DNA of 21,203 nucleotides from NCBI GenBank assembly GCA_016720925.1, contig JADKJR010000030.1, positions 1-21,203 of the forward strand, given 5' to 3'. Source of the DNA: Betaproteobacteria bacterium. Lineage in GTDB: Bacteria > Pseudomonadota > Gammaproteobacteria > Burkholderiales > Usitatibacteraceae. The translations under genes and the position numbers were made by a program. Shown in pieces: positions 1 through 9,875 of the stretch; within the stretch, counting starts at the first letter, position 1; each line of letters starts with the position of its first letter. Under the pieces are notes generated by a model. It did not search any database, was not told the DNA's origin, and was given only the letters and a program-made list of their open reading frames with translations.

Positions 1-1855
1 CGGTGCCGATGTTTTTTGAGTATGAGCGGTTACACTCAGGTACGCTCACTGGCTATGATGATCTTGCAGAACTGGTTGCCGCTTGTCTCCCTGCAGATGC
101 TGCTCTAAACGTCCAGCCAGCTTCATTCCCTACTGCGCCGCAATCGGCACTTATCACATTCGCGGGTAGGCTAGATCTGTTATATGTTGGCTCTAGCGAT
201 CAGGCCGATGTATCCGGGCTGAAATGGTTCTTGGACAACGTTTTTATTCCGAAACTGGCCCCCATTGGGCTAACGATGGTGGTCGCGGGCAACATCAGGG
301 ATGCAAATGACTGGTCGAGCATGCCAAATGTGGTATTTGTGGGCAAATTACAGTATTTGGCACCACTGTATGCGGCAACCCAAGATATGTATTCTTCCTG
401 TCGTCGAATGTGCCGACAGTCCAATCAACACCATTGAAGCAATTGCTTATGGCAAGCCCGTTATCGGACTACTCAGGCAACCAAGGGGCTGCCAAGCGAA
501 TTATCACACATGTGATTGCGAAAGACGAAGAAGATCTCTTCGCCAAAGCAATTTTGGATCTTGTTGCCCTCCCGGCAGCACGTCTTGCCATATCCAGAAA
601 ACTTCGTAAGGCCCTCGCAGCAATGCAATCAACATGGACCTACAATAAAGCGTTGGATAATGCATTTGCAGCATCAGCGAAGATAAACCCGCTATGCCAA
701 CTCTCGGAAAGTACTACGGACAAATCAAACGTAATGGCCGAAGCAGATTTAATTGAGTGGACCCCAGAAATACAGATCGCTAACAAACTACTTAAGAGTT
801 GGTTAGTGCCGGGGAACAATCGCGCTCGAGCGAGGCAGAGCGGGCAAATTGAAACGCTGCGACCAACCTCTGCCATATGTAAACATGTTGTTGCCGCGCT
901 ATCTACCGCGCAGCATTACGGGCCGCTTTCACTTATACCCAATCGAGTCAAGAAATACCTAGTTTCGAATCCCGATTTCGCAACTGAAACTCTATTAAAA
1001 GCAACAGGAATGGAACCTGTAGAAATACGATACTCCGATAAACACTTGAAAACTCAGTTGATGTTGCACGGCGGCGCCAAGAACGCACTGCAAATTCAGC
1101 TACAGTCCATTAGTCTGGAAGTTGCTGCGCATCCAATATATACAGTGACGTATGCTTAGAGTGTTGCGCCCAAGTCAGACAAAGCGAAGCGGGAGCGTAA
1201 TAGAAATGTCGTTCGATTTGGTGGTGAACAAATCGCTTCCCTATCTTCAGTTATTCGACTTGGACGTGCGCATAGAACCAGACTCTCAATGGCAACTCGC
1301 AAGAGTGGTACTTAGTGAAAACTTCGCCATTGAGGCCATCTGTCTTGCCTACGATGCAAAACAATATTTCCATAGCATCGAAGCAGATTCAAGTGGGAGA
1401 ACGTTCGTATGGACGGCGGCACCAAAAGTAGCCTTTGCATTGCCTGTATGGCGCGGGATGGCCAAGAAACTCCTACTCGAATTTCTTTCTATTAGGCAGA
1501 ATCAGCTTACCGACGTATCCGTGGTGGTGGGGGAAACAGTAACTGAATTTCAATGTTCAACAGAAGCTGATGCCTCCGGATTTCTGAATATCCCATTGAA
1601 ACCGGCTTTAGCAGAATGCGTGGCCGCAATCCAACTAACGACCGGGCACTTTGCTCTAGCGTCAAGTACGGACAATCGACTAATAGGCATTGCGATACGA
1701 GCTTTACTGTATCCAGCGATTTATTCAGGGATGATGAAGAGGAAACGTTGCTGTTGCCTCCACTAGCAAGCGCAATACAAATCGATCAAGCTCGCACAAT
1801 GACATCCGATTCATTTTTTTCACAACTAAAAAGACTTTTCAGGGCGTATAAATGA
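1..1855 (+). pseudogene. GT4 glycosyltransferase, 5'-truncated by window edge, frame-broken
   Basis: The first part is the C-terminal half of a GT-B (family GT4) glycosyltransferase that would transfer a sugar from a nucleotide donor at the cytoplasmic membrane face. Visible are DLLYVGSSDQADVSGLKWF (about 171-227), a fold-typical strand VVFVGKL, and the donor-site segment ECADSPINTIEAIAYGKPVIG with its paired glutamates (about 408-470). The frame changes near 385, 468 and 510. Restoring it joins GKPVIG to TTQATKGLPSELSH and then VIAKDEEDLFAKAI. From about 1000 to 1760 follows a stretch of unrecognised fold (LVVNKSLPYLQLFDLDVRI), possibly an accessory domain, with further frame changes near 1160-1210 and 1690-1735. 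The gene ends FFSQLKRLFRAYK with TGA at 1853-1855, overlapping the next ATG by four bases. The start lies outside the window. The GT4 call is good; the C-terminal part is unassigned. Confidence 0.7.
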
Positions 1856-3138
1856 AGATACTGATCGCGGTCGACAATATATTTAACGCAGTAGGCGGAG
1901 GCCAGCGATTCTTTTCAGGAATGATCAAGCAGCATCCGGAATATCAATACTTTTACTTCACTACAGAGAAGAATGTTCCGAGCGATTCGATTCCGCAAAA
2001 TGCGACACCTATCTTTCTAGAAAGCTATTACCGCACGAATGAATCCATGCTTGATCTTGAACAGTGGCGAGGGAATAAGGAAATTGTCTCTGATCGGGAA
2101 GAAATACGACATCGCTTATTTAATGGACATGGCTTCATCGCTTCGAGAATATCGGGAATTCGACATTATTGAAATTCCTGATTACTTGCCATTGCGGCGT
2201 TGCTCCCCGAGATATTGCGGTATCACCAGATAAACTTTGCAAAAGTTATTCTGTCAATGCACGAACTCTCTATGGGCCTGCAAGACAACTGGGTAAATTT
2301 CGAAGATATGGGCGCACTGAGGCCTACGAGGTACTTGCGTATCGTAGCGCCGATATACGATATGGCATCGGCAAGCAGTATGTGAGGAATTGGGAAACGG
2401 AACAAAATCTAAATGCTCTGCTCATCAATCCGCTAAGCGGATATAGTCGGCAGATAGAGGGAAAGGAAAACAAGAAAAAGAAAAACACAACCAAAACTGA
2501 GGATCCAGTCGTTCCCAGCCTATGTTTTGTTGGTAGGCAGGAAAAATGGAAAGGGCCAGACCTGTTTCTTGAGCTTTGTCCAGACTACCCAGGAATATTT
2601 TTGACAAGGTATTGATGTGGGGACCCGCCGTTAAGCTTGGCAATGTAGATTCGTCCGTAGTGCTAATGGAACATGCCACGAATAGAAATCTACACATCCA
2701 CTCCGAAATCATTCCACCCGCAGAATTTCTGAGCCGGCTTGATCGTGACCCAGTTGTAATCTGTCTGCCGTCCCGCAAAGACACATTTAATTTAGTGGCT
2801 CTGGAGGCGCTGCTTTCAGGTTGCCCGGCAATTGTGAGCACGAAATGTGGCGCATGTGACTTCCTGGATGAAGTCTATCCCGGTTTGCCTTATGTCAAGA
2901 TTGACCCGAACAATATTTTAGGTTCTTACGATAGCGTCGTTGACCTCTTAGAAAATTACTCTGAACGCAAGATTGAGTTAATCCGTTATTTGACGAAGGT
3001 GACGCCCAAGAATTGGGGAAGCTCTCTGGCGGAAGTTTATGGTCAGAGTAGCACGTCAGATGCGCAAGCAGTCGACGCCCTTGCGTCATCGTTTGGGGAA
3101 TATAGAAAAGCGATAAACAACTTTTTCCACGCGTAGCT
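1852..3138 (+). pseudogene. GT4 glycosyltransferase module of a large multi-domain glycosyltransferase
   Basis: The start ATG at 1852 overlaps the previous stop as ATGA, so the two genes are translationally coupled. The N-terminus MKILIAVDNIFNAVGGGQRF is typical of GT4 enzymes. Recognisable pieces follow in three frames: REYREFDIIEIPDYLPL (about 2145-2193), AALLPEILRYHQINFAKVIL, RSADIRYGIGKQYVRNWE, SLCFVGRQEKWKGPDLFLEL (about 2518-2577) and the donor-binding segment SRKDTFNLVALEALLSGCP (about 2772-2828). One clear break is at about 2193, where restoring one G gives LPLAALLPE. A Lys-rich stretch at about 2457-2505 (GKENKKKKNTTKTE) precedes the C-terminal Rossmann half. The TAG at about 3134 in one frame is not the true end: one frame over, PRVAENLKVATVRKF runs straight into the next module. 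The acceptor and sugar cannot be told from the sequence. Confidence 0.7.
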
Positions 3139-4512
3139 GAGAATCTCAAAGTAGCGACCGTGCGAAAATTCAGCGAAGAATTTCCGTCAATAGAGCGCAC
3201 TGTTGGCGCCGCAGCAGCCGCTCAGATATCCACTTCAGCAAAACTCAGACAACTAACGGAAGCCGTCTCGGTTCAGGACGGAGTCCGGACGCTCGCTTCC
3301 ATCATAGACAAAGAGCGCAAATTCCTTTCGAGTTGTGCTTTCTCGGGCGACCGCGTTCGTTACTACACGCGCTGTTAGCCGATGCCGAAATGGCTCGCGG
3401 CAATGAACTTCTCTATGCAACATACCGGATTCGAATTATGCGGCTCACTGGCCGCATCAATAGTGAAAAACTAGCGGAAATTCAAGCAATTTTGGTCCGC
3501 AATAATTTTGTGGAGGAAGCAAAGGTAGCAGCCCTGCTTTTTCTGGGAAGTAACGATGACATGTACCATTACTTGCTGGGGCGAAAGCGGAATTTTTCGC
3601 TCGTTCTGCCGATTGAAAATTCCGAAATAGTGGATTTTCGCCGGGTAAAACCCGCGAAGGTTTCGATAATTGTCTCTGTTTACAATGGCGCTGACAAGAT
3701 TGACACATTCTTGTCAGGTCTCGAGCGATTCACAGAGCGTTCCAAAGCGATTTCCGAGATAGTCTTTGTCGATAGTAATTCACCAGACAACACGCGTGAG
3801 GTTCTGCTTGCGCGACTCCAACAGGCAAAGCAAAGGGGAATTGACGCCCTCTATGTAAGAACATCTAAGCGCGAAACAATACAACGCGCATGGAATCGCG
3901 GGATTGGTATATCAAACGGGCATTATCTGGCATTCCTTGGCGTTGACGAGATGAAACGCCCCGATGCTATACGAAGTTCTGGCCGACTATCTTGATGCGC
4001 ATCCAGGCATAGATTGGATACAAGGCTCAGCAGTAGTAACTGAAGTCAATGAGCGCGGCTCATACGTCCGAGACGTCATGGCATACGATCGCAGCTTCGA
4101 CTTCCAAGAGATGCACTATCTTGAATGTTGCTACATCAGTTACGTTGGTGCCCTTTACAGGAAATCTATCCACGACAAGGTTGGTTTTGTACGATGACAG
4201 TTTTCGGGCTGCTGGGGACACTGAGTTCAAGAATAGGGGCTTTGCCATTTATCAATGTGCATTCGTTACCAATGACCCTGGGCACATTTCTAAACTATCC
4301 GGAAGAGCGCACTACACAGAGTCCGACCGCAGAACTTGAAGACATTCTAGCCTGGTACCTTTTCCGATCAGAAGGCGGATTGCGTTATGCCTTCGGCGAT
4401 GGTCGATCCAGCATCACGAAACTAGTGCTAGCGTCGCTGGACTATAAGAAGAGTTACATGACCATGCGTTGTACAGATGTCGATTTGGCAAACGCGGCTG
4501 TAGAGTACTTAG
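3139..4512 (+). pseudogene. GT2 glycosyltransferase module of the same large protein
   Basis: After a roughly 170-residue linker comes a GT-A fold (family GT2) domain. VSIIVSVYNGADKIDTFLSG starts at about 3661, EIVFVDSNSPDNT at about 3757, RAWNRGIGISNGHYLAFLGV at about 3888, and the metal-site-like GVDEM at about 3939. It continues through GIDWIQGSAVV, GALYRKSIHDKVGF, YDDSFRAAGDTEFKNR, LPFINVHSLPMTLGTFLNYP and LEDILAWYLFRSEGGLRYAF, which read in order across frame changes near 3960, 4190 and 4230. Upstream and downstream pieces fuse without a start or stop when the frame is restored, so this looks like the middle of one polypeptide. I infer a polymer-building enzyme with two transferase sites. 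Separate genes remain possible because no experimental boundary is visible. Confidence 0.65.
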
Positions 4513-5699
4513 TCTAAATTTGACGATGATCAATTCAAGTTGGTTGAACACTTACTGCCAGGCATTAAGCACCTGCAAATTGCCTACCGTAGGTATGATC
4601 AACTCACCACTCTTTCCCAGCCACCGGTAACGAGTTTGATGCAGATTCTTAGTTCGTTTGAACATTCTTGGTTTGACATTACGAAGGCTCGTAACCTTCA
4701 CCAAACTTTCGCGCTGCCAGTGATGTATACGATAACTAACGATAACCGTTGGCATCAACATCACCTGCTGTGGGATAGCACCTCGAAGACATTAGTATTG
4801 GACGACCCAATTGACATTGCAGATATGGCAGGCTGCCGCGATTTAGCAGATGTGTTTAGTTCCTGCAATTCCGATTCGGATTTTGTGAATATTTGTAATG
4901 CCTGGCGTGCAGGCAAGACTTCCCAAATCGGCAAACTGGTCTCTGAAAAGTCATTGGATATGTTTATACCCGTGCCACCAAATACGCGAGCAAATCAGAT
5001 TGATAGTTTAGAGAACGACTTAATTCCGCGGCTTTCTTGTGGAGGAACATATTCAGTGGCGCTTTCCAGCAGAGGGTTAGAGGCCAGGGGACAGGTGTCG
5101 GCACCGCGAACTTATTTTGCTGGAATGCTAAAGAATGAAAAGCCGCTGTTAGCTGCCACAAAGGTTGTGGTGTTTCCATGGTTTGATGAGCAGTTGGCAT
5201 CGTTGGCCGCGAATCGGGCGCTTCAATGTGTGGTCTCCGGGAAAGTCTGCGTTCTGACGAACGTGGTAGCGCGAGTATTGCAGAGTTCGCTTGGGGACCT
5301 AATCCTTCCCAATGCCATTTTGGTTTCGGATATGCCTACGCTGGTTTCTCGTGTACAAGAATTGGTTCAGTCACGTGATCTGAAGCCAACTCTCGATGGA
5401 TTTGGCGACGCAGCGCGATTACATCGTTGGTTCATTCGGTAACGAAGGTAAAGTTGTGCCGCCCAAATCAACAGCAGTCAATGGCAACGTTGAATGGTCT
5501 AGTGAAATAGCCTCCTTAAATCGAATAATACGCGCTGCGCTTGAAGGCAATATCGAGGCATTAATCAACTTTAGACAAGCAACACCTTCGGCGCTTTCGG
5601 AACAGTTGAATTTTTTGCTCTCAGCAATTCTGGTTGGGAAAAAGCGCCCCAATTCTTGATACAGACCAACAGCTAAAAGACAGTCTGCTGAATTTTTGA
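4513..5699 (+). pseudogene. C-terminal module of the large glycosyltransferase, fold unrecognised
   Basis: The open stretch from 4513 to 5442 joins the GT2 module by one missing base near 4513 (EYLVSKFDDDQFKLVEHLLP). It begins with a helical tail common after GT2 domains and reaches ITNDNRWHQHHLLWDS at about 4734. It then has an alpha/beta part with ATKVVVFPWFDEQLASLA (about 5157-5210) and ISGKV/VLTNVV-like strands, which could be a degenerate GT-B half; I cannot assign it. A frame change near 5420 leads to SLNRIIRAALEGNIEALINF. A last change near 5640 gives KSAPILDTDQQLKDSLLNF with TGA at 5697-5699. If 1852-5699 is one gene, the product is about 1280 residues. No intact reading frame exists for it here. 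Confidence 0.5.
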
Positions 5700-5776
5700 T
5701 GCTCATGCCGCACTCCTGCTAGACGCATGACGATAGCCAGAGAAATCGGTCGCATTGCATAGGGGCACGAGAGGAA

Positions 5777-6848
5777 ATGTCAGCTACTGAATAAGAAGCG
5801 TTTGGTAGTTCGAGTGGCTCAGAGTCGTACTGTTAGATTTCAGGAATACGGTAATGACGTTTTTGGTACCATTTTGCATCCAATGCATGTAACCCAATTA
5901 CTCGAGAAGAATAACGACGAATTTGTAAGCGCGGCATACTTGGCATTGTTAAATCGCCAAGCCGATCCTGCGGGGGGTCAAAATTACCGGCGCATGATGT
6001 CTGAAGGCGCCAGCAAATTACAAATTCTTTATTCGATTTATGTTTCAACAGAATGTCGCCCTAGGGAAGTAAATATTATTGGATTGATGGATGCTTTTGC
6101 AGAATTAAGGAGGGGAGCGGAAGGCAACAATTCTCAGCCATTGATTAAGGAAAGTGGGAGAAATGCGTTATGTGTCGATGATTTACTTTTACAAGACGGC
6201 GATGATTTTATTGCTTCGGCGTACTTGCTGCTTTTAAGACGCCCTGTTGATCAAGTTGGATTAGATAACTACAGAGATAGGCTTAGCGGCGGCGCAAGCA
6301 AGACGCAAGTACTTTACGAACTCTCCCTGTCACCCGAATATATTGCGGTCGGTATCGATCCTATTGGTCTTGTTGAAGCGTTTTCAAAAGAAGGTCTGGG
6401 TTTGGTCGGCAGAGATTTTTTTTCTTCTTTTCAACGAGGCAGTATTGTTGCAACCAGCCTCGAAGAAATCCTGAAGCAACAAGGCGCCAATTTTGTTGAA
6501 TCTGCTTACAGGACGCTGCTCAGGCGTCCGCCAGATGAAGCTGGATTTCAATATTATTTGACGAAGCTTATGAATGGTTGTTCGAAGCTACAAATTCTTG
6601 GCTAAATATCCAGCGTCGACGAGGCACTCGCCGTTGGCGCAAGTCTTCCTGGGTTGTTGAGCGCTCTATTGAGATTCAAATTGACACAGATCCCGGTACT
6701 GGGTGAGCTAATCACATTTTTCATAAGAGTGGAAGGCAATTCCAAGACTGAAATACGATTGCGTATCCTTGAACAACAGATATTTGCATTCGGCCAAGAT
6801 ATCGATGCACGAATAAACAATGTAAAAACTTCAAGAACGAAATTTTGA
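5777..6848 (+). pseudogene. Triple DUF4214 repeat protein with premature stop
   Basis: Three tandem DUF4214 repeats share the pattern (D/N)xFVxxAYLxLLxRxxDxxGxxYY...L..GxSKxQIL. They lie at about 5904-6060, 6178-6345 and 6466-6602 (AYLALLNRQADPAG, AYLLLLRRPVDQVG, AYRTLLRRPPDEAG). DUF4214 proteins are common beside, or fused to, surface-glycan glycosyltransferases; the function is unknown. The chosen start is ATG 5777 with GAGG at 5771-5774. One base is missing shortly after it, because the next frame reads LNKKRLVVRVAQ. An in-frame TAA at 6603-6605 interrupts the gene. The same frame continues to TGA at 6846-6848 with a family-typical tail: a hydrophobic stretch (PVLGELITFFIR) followed by a coiled-coil-like segment (EIRLRILEQQIFAF). 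The stop is therefore a substitution, or compensated indels, not the natural end. Confidence 0.7.
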
Positions 6849-6936
6849 TCGACCAGAGACTTTAACCTAACGTCCGGCTGCTCAAGATCATGACTGGCGC
6901 ACGGGATGAATCCACTCAAAATGCAGCGAGTGTAAG

Positions 6937-7638
6937 TCACCCGCCAGCAAAGAACGTCTCAGCGGCGGCGTAAGTCTCCGGTAAGCCAATATCTATAAAC
7001 CGACGGCCGGACTGAATGGCAGCAACGGCACCACGTCGCACCAACGCCGGAAACACCGTATGCTCCAGCGACACATACCCATTCACTTGGTTCCATTCGC
7101 CAAAGGTATCCCGTGTTGCCGCATAGATACCGGCGTTGATCAAGCCTGGCTCGGTACGGACTGTTTTCTCGGCAAAGCCAGTTACCCGCAATCCATCGCA
7201 TGCGACAGTGCCGAAACGTGCCGCATTATCGACCCGAAACAAGGTCATGGCCAGGTTGGAACTTCTCCAGTCCAACAATTCCACTAGCGCCTCTAACTCA
7301 GCGTCGACAAACGAGTCTCCGTTCAGGATAAAGAACGGCCCCGCAATGTCGAATCTGCGCATGGCCTGAAACACTGCACCGCCTGTACCAAGGGGTTCGA
7401 TTTCGGGGCTGTAGGCAATCGACAGGTCGCTAAAGCTTGCACCGTAATGCGTTTCTACCTTGGCAGCTAGATGACCTGTCGCCAATACCACGCGCGAAAC
7501 AAGTTTCGACTGGCTCAGGTAGCTCAGCACATAATCCAAGAAGGGACGCCCACCGACCGGCGCCAGCGGCTTGGGCACGTCGCTGACCACCGAGACCAAC
7601 CGAGTTCCCCTGCCGCCGCACAGCACGATCGCGTCCAT
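6937..7638 (-). CDS. hddC: D-glycero-alpha-D-manno-heptose 1-phosphate guanylyltransferase
   Basis: This nucleotidyltransferase of 233 residues would join GTP and D-glycero-alpha-D-manno-heptose 1-phosphate to give GDP-heptose and diphosphate, the last activation step. It is intact. The nucleotide-binding signature LCGGRGTRL is at residues 6-14, followed by VPKPLAPVGGRPFLDY, the sugar-phosphate segment PLGTGGA, the metal-site motif LNGDSFVD and a C-terminal DIGLPETY. The start is ATG 7638, 13 bases after the stop of the upstream SDR, and no strong Shine-Dalgarno is visible, which fits coupling. It is the last gene of the minus-strand heptose cassette and ends convergently with the DUF4214 gene, leaving an 88-base gap without an obvious terminator. 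The context with gmhA, hddA and gmhB favours HddC (WcbM-like) over hexose-1-phosphate transferases. Confidence 0.85.
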   Translation of the reverse strand: MDAIVLCGGRGTRLVSVVSDVPKPLAPVGGRPFLDYVLSYLSQSKLVSRVVLATGHLAAKVETHYGASFSDLSIAYSPEIEPLGTGGAVFQAMRRFDIAGPFFILNGDSFVDAELEALVELLDWRSSNLAMTLFRVDNAARFGTVACDGLRVTGFAEKTVRTEPGLINAGIYAATRDTFGEWNQVNGYVSLEHTVFPALVRRGAVAAIQSGRRFIDIGLPETYAAAETFFAGG

Positions 7639-7651
7639 CGAATCGCAGTTG

Positions 7652-8588
7652 TCAAAGGTTGCCGTACACCGAATTGCGGATCATCGTGTATCCCTTGACG
7701 AGTTCCTGGATACCGAAATCGAGCGAATAAGCCTGCTTGAATCCAGCAGCCTCGATCTTGGCATTCGATACGACATAATTGCGCTGGTCCGGATCTTTAC
7801 CGACCTGCGCCTCTTGAAAGACGAAGTTCGGCACATGCTGCTGGATCGCTTCGCACAATTCCCACTTCGACACATTTGCGTCGGAGAGGCCAACGTTGTA
7901 GATTTGCCCTTTCATCGCGCCAAAATTATTGATGGCATGCAGAAACACTCGCGTCACGTCACGTACGTGGACGTAATTACGTTTGAAGTGGCTCTCGAAT
8001 AACACCACGAAGCGGTCCACCACGGCGCGATAGGTGAAGTCATTCACCAATAAATCCGTCCGCATGCGCGGCGACATGCCGAACACCTTGGCCAAGCGAA
8101 ACTGACGGCATTGGCGTGTTGCATCAGCTCCTTTTCTATGGCTACCTTCTCAATCGCGTACTGTGATATCGGTCGCAGGGCGACTCTTCGGTGCAGAAAT
8201 TGTTTTCGTCGCCGGTGCCGTACGCGCTGTTGGTGGTCGGCATGAGTACCCACTGATTCGGACTTAGGAGCTTAAGCATCAGTTCAATGGCGTCATGGTT
8301 GGTGGTCGTTGCGCCGATCGGATCGCGCGAGCAGAGTGGCGCACCCACCAGAGCAGCCAGCGGGATAATGATATCGGCCTTGGCCATCACCGGCTTCATC
8401 ACCTCTTCAATCCGGATATCGCCGCGCACCACTTGAAAGTTCGGGGAGTGGCAGCAATGAGCCAGACTGTTCTGCTTGAACATGAAGTTATCCAGCACCG
8501 TTACCTCGTGCCCCGCCGCCAAGAGTTCCGGCACCATCGTCGAGCCCAAATACCCCGCGCCGCCCGTGACAAGAATGTTGTAAGTCAT
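7652..8588 (-). pseudogene. Cj1427-like NAD-dependent SDR, probable GDP-heptose 4-dehydrogenase, frame-broken
   Basis: This is an extended SDR of about 311 residues after repair. It has the Rossmann motif TGGAGYLG at residues 8-15 and LDNFMFKQNSL, then IPLAALVGAPLCSRDP, PTTNSAYGTGDEN and the catalytic YAIEK in ISQYAIEKVAIEKEL. It continues with FGMSPRMRTDLLVNDFTYRA and RNYVHVRDVTRVF. From memory, this set of motifs matches the Campylobacter jejuni capsule enzyme Cj1427, which oxidises C4 of GDP-D-glycero-alpha-D-manno-heptose. The start ATG at 8588 has GAGGGGAG just upstream. Frame changes fall near 8180 and 8100, and the end is TAA/TGA at 7652-7654. It sits between gmhA and hddC, so it should act on the GDP-heptose made by its neighbours. 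Another NDP-sugar substrate cannot be excluded. Confidence 0.75.
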
Positions 8589-8614
8589 CTCAAATTTCTC
8601 CCCTCAAATGAAAA

Positions 8615-9187
8615 TCAAACTGCAAGCACTGACTCAACCTGCTCGCACATAAAGTGATAAAGCACGACGTGCATTTCCTGGATGCGCGGCGTCTCGCGGC
8701 TCGGCACATCCAGCAACACGTCACAAAGTGGCGCCATCTTGCCCCCCCCCGCGCCCGTCAGGCCAATGGTCTTCATGCCCATTTCCCGAGCGGCGGCCAA
8801 CGCACGCAATACATTCGGCGAATTGCCGCTCGTCGAAATCCCCCAAAGCACGCCGCCCGCGTGCCCATGGGCTTCGACTTGCCGGGAAAAGACCGTTTCG
8901 TAGGTGTAATCATTGCTCCATGCCGTCAACACAGACGTATTCACGGAAAGGGCCAATACGTTATAGGCAGGCCGTTCGCGCAGAAATCGGCCCACCAATT
9001 CGCCTGAAATGTGCATCGCATCGCTCGCCGATCCGCCGTTGCCACACACCAGCACCGGGTTACGTACCTTGAGCGCCCCAGTGAGAATGCTTATGGCGGA
9101 CTCAATACGCGCTGGCAATGATCCCTCGTTCAGCTGCGCGATCAATCGGGCAGATTCGCTTACCCTGTGTGAAAATAAATCCTTCAT
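8615..9187 (-). CDS. gmhA: Sedoheptulose 7-phosphate isomerase (phosphoheptose isomerase)
   Basis: This intact SIS-domain protein of 190 residues is close to the usual GmhA length of about 190-195. It converts sedoheptulose 7-phosphate to D-glycero-D-manno-heptose 7-phosphate in the cytoplasm, the first committed step of heptose nucleotide synthesis. Visible motifs are VCGNGGSASDAMHISGELVG (about residues 47-66), WGISTSGNSPNVLRAL, LTGAGGGKMAPL and the C-terminal IQEMHVVLYHFMCEQVE with a conserved histidine pair. ATG 9187 overlaps the gmhB stop as ATGA, showing operon coupling. The GGGK codons create a run of nine G on the coding strand (8742-8750). It is one of only two unbroken genes in the heptose cassette. 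Confidence 0.9.
   Translation of the reverse strand: MKDLFSHRVSESARLIAQLNEGSLPARIESAISILTGALKVRNPVLVCGNGGSASDAMHISGELVGRFLRERPAYNVLALSVNTSVLTAWSNDYTYETVFSRQVEAHGHAGGVLWGISTSGNSPNVLRALAAAREMGMKTIGLTGAGGGKMAPLCDVLLDVPSRETPRIQEMHVVLYHFMCEQVESVLAV
8742..8750 (-). repeat. Nine-G homopolymer inside gmhA
   Basis: The coding strand of gmhA carries nine consecutive G (nine C on the plus strand), encoding part of the conserved GGGK loop. The reading frame is intact with this exact length. Poly-G tracts of 8-10 in capsule genes can mediate slipped-strand phase variation (Campylobacter is the known case); here that is only a possibility. The tract is also a known hazard for long-read base calling. Confidence 0.6.
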
Positions 9188-9875
9188 TCGAAACTTTCCT
9201 TAACTAACGCCAAACAGGATTTTAAGGCACGTAGTACGCTCGGGTCCCCTGCATTTGCAACAACCTTCACTACAAATTGAGGTGAAGCGAGCGCTTCCGA
9301 CTCCGCCCGGTAACGGGGACCATGGCCGTCAACACTGCAAAGCCTTGCCGTAGCCCGGAGCGCTTCCCGGCCTGCAAATCGGCCGCATTGTCGCCGATGA
9401 TGAGGGAACTGGGCAGATCGCCGTTAAGCATTTCTGCTGCCGCCTGCAACATGCCCGGATTGGGTTTACGCATAGGATGATCGGGATGTCGATAGACCCC
9501 AAACCTTCCGGATGATGCGGGGTCGCCAACACCGCATCGACCACAGCGCCGCGGCTATCCAGCCAGTCCAGAATGTACTCATTCACTGCAGCAAATTCTT
9601 CCCAACTGTAAAAGTTGCGACCGATACCGGCCTTGATTGGTCACCATTGCCACGCGCCAACCCGCCTCCCGAGCTACTACCACGGTTTCCGCAGCCCCAT
9701 CGATAAAGCGGATGTTCTCAATCCGGTGCAGGTAGCCAACCTCATCGACCACCACCCCGTCCCGGTCCAAAAATAGGAGTGGTCGTAGTTCGTTAGTCGC
9801 AGCTGTTGTCCGCAGTTGGCGCCAAACATGGTCACTACCAACAATCGATGACGGATTCGGCATTGTGTCTATCAT
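9184..9875 (-). pseudogene. gmhB: D-glycero-D-manno-heptose 1,7-bisphosphate phosphatase, frame-broken
   Basis: This HAD-superfamily phosphatase removes the C7 phosphate from heptose 1,7-bisphosphate. LLFLDRDGVVVDEVGYLHR, with the nucleophile-acid pair DxD, is at about residues 33-51. It continues with AGWRVAMVTNQ, EEFAAVNEYILDWL, the GmhB-type loop TPHHPEG, RKPNPGMLQAAAE and the metal-binding SLIIGDNAADLQAGKRSGL. Frame changes fall near 9630, 9490 and 9325. After the last, the frame reads HGPRYRAESEALASPQF and ends VKESFE with TGA 9186-9184, overlapping the gmhA ATG. The start ATG 9875 overlaps the hddA stop as ATGA. The reconstructed length of about 230 residues exceeds the usual 180-190 at both ends. 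It is likely the D,D-heptose branch enzyme, given hddA and hddC. Confidence 0.75.

Noticed and set aside
3134..3160. End of the GT4 gene at the TAG near 3134, with a new gene from 3160
   Set aside because: The neighbouring frame reads continuously through this point, and restored motifs on both sides belong to one chain, so the stop appears to be caused by a frame error.
9336..9364. CCGTAGCCCGGAGCG-like sequence resembling the REP at 15100
   Set aside because: It lies inside gmhB codons (SGLRQG) and lacks the inverted partner arm.
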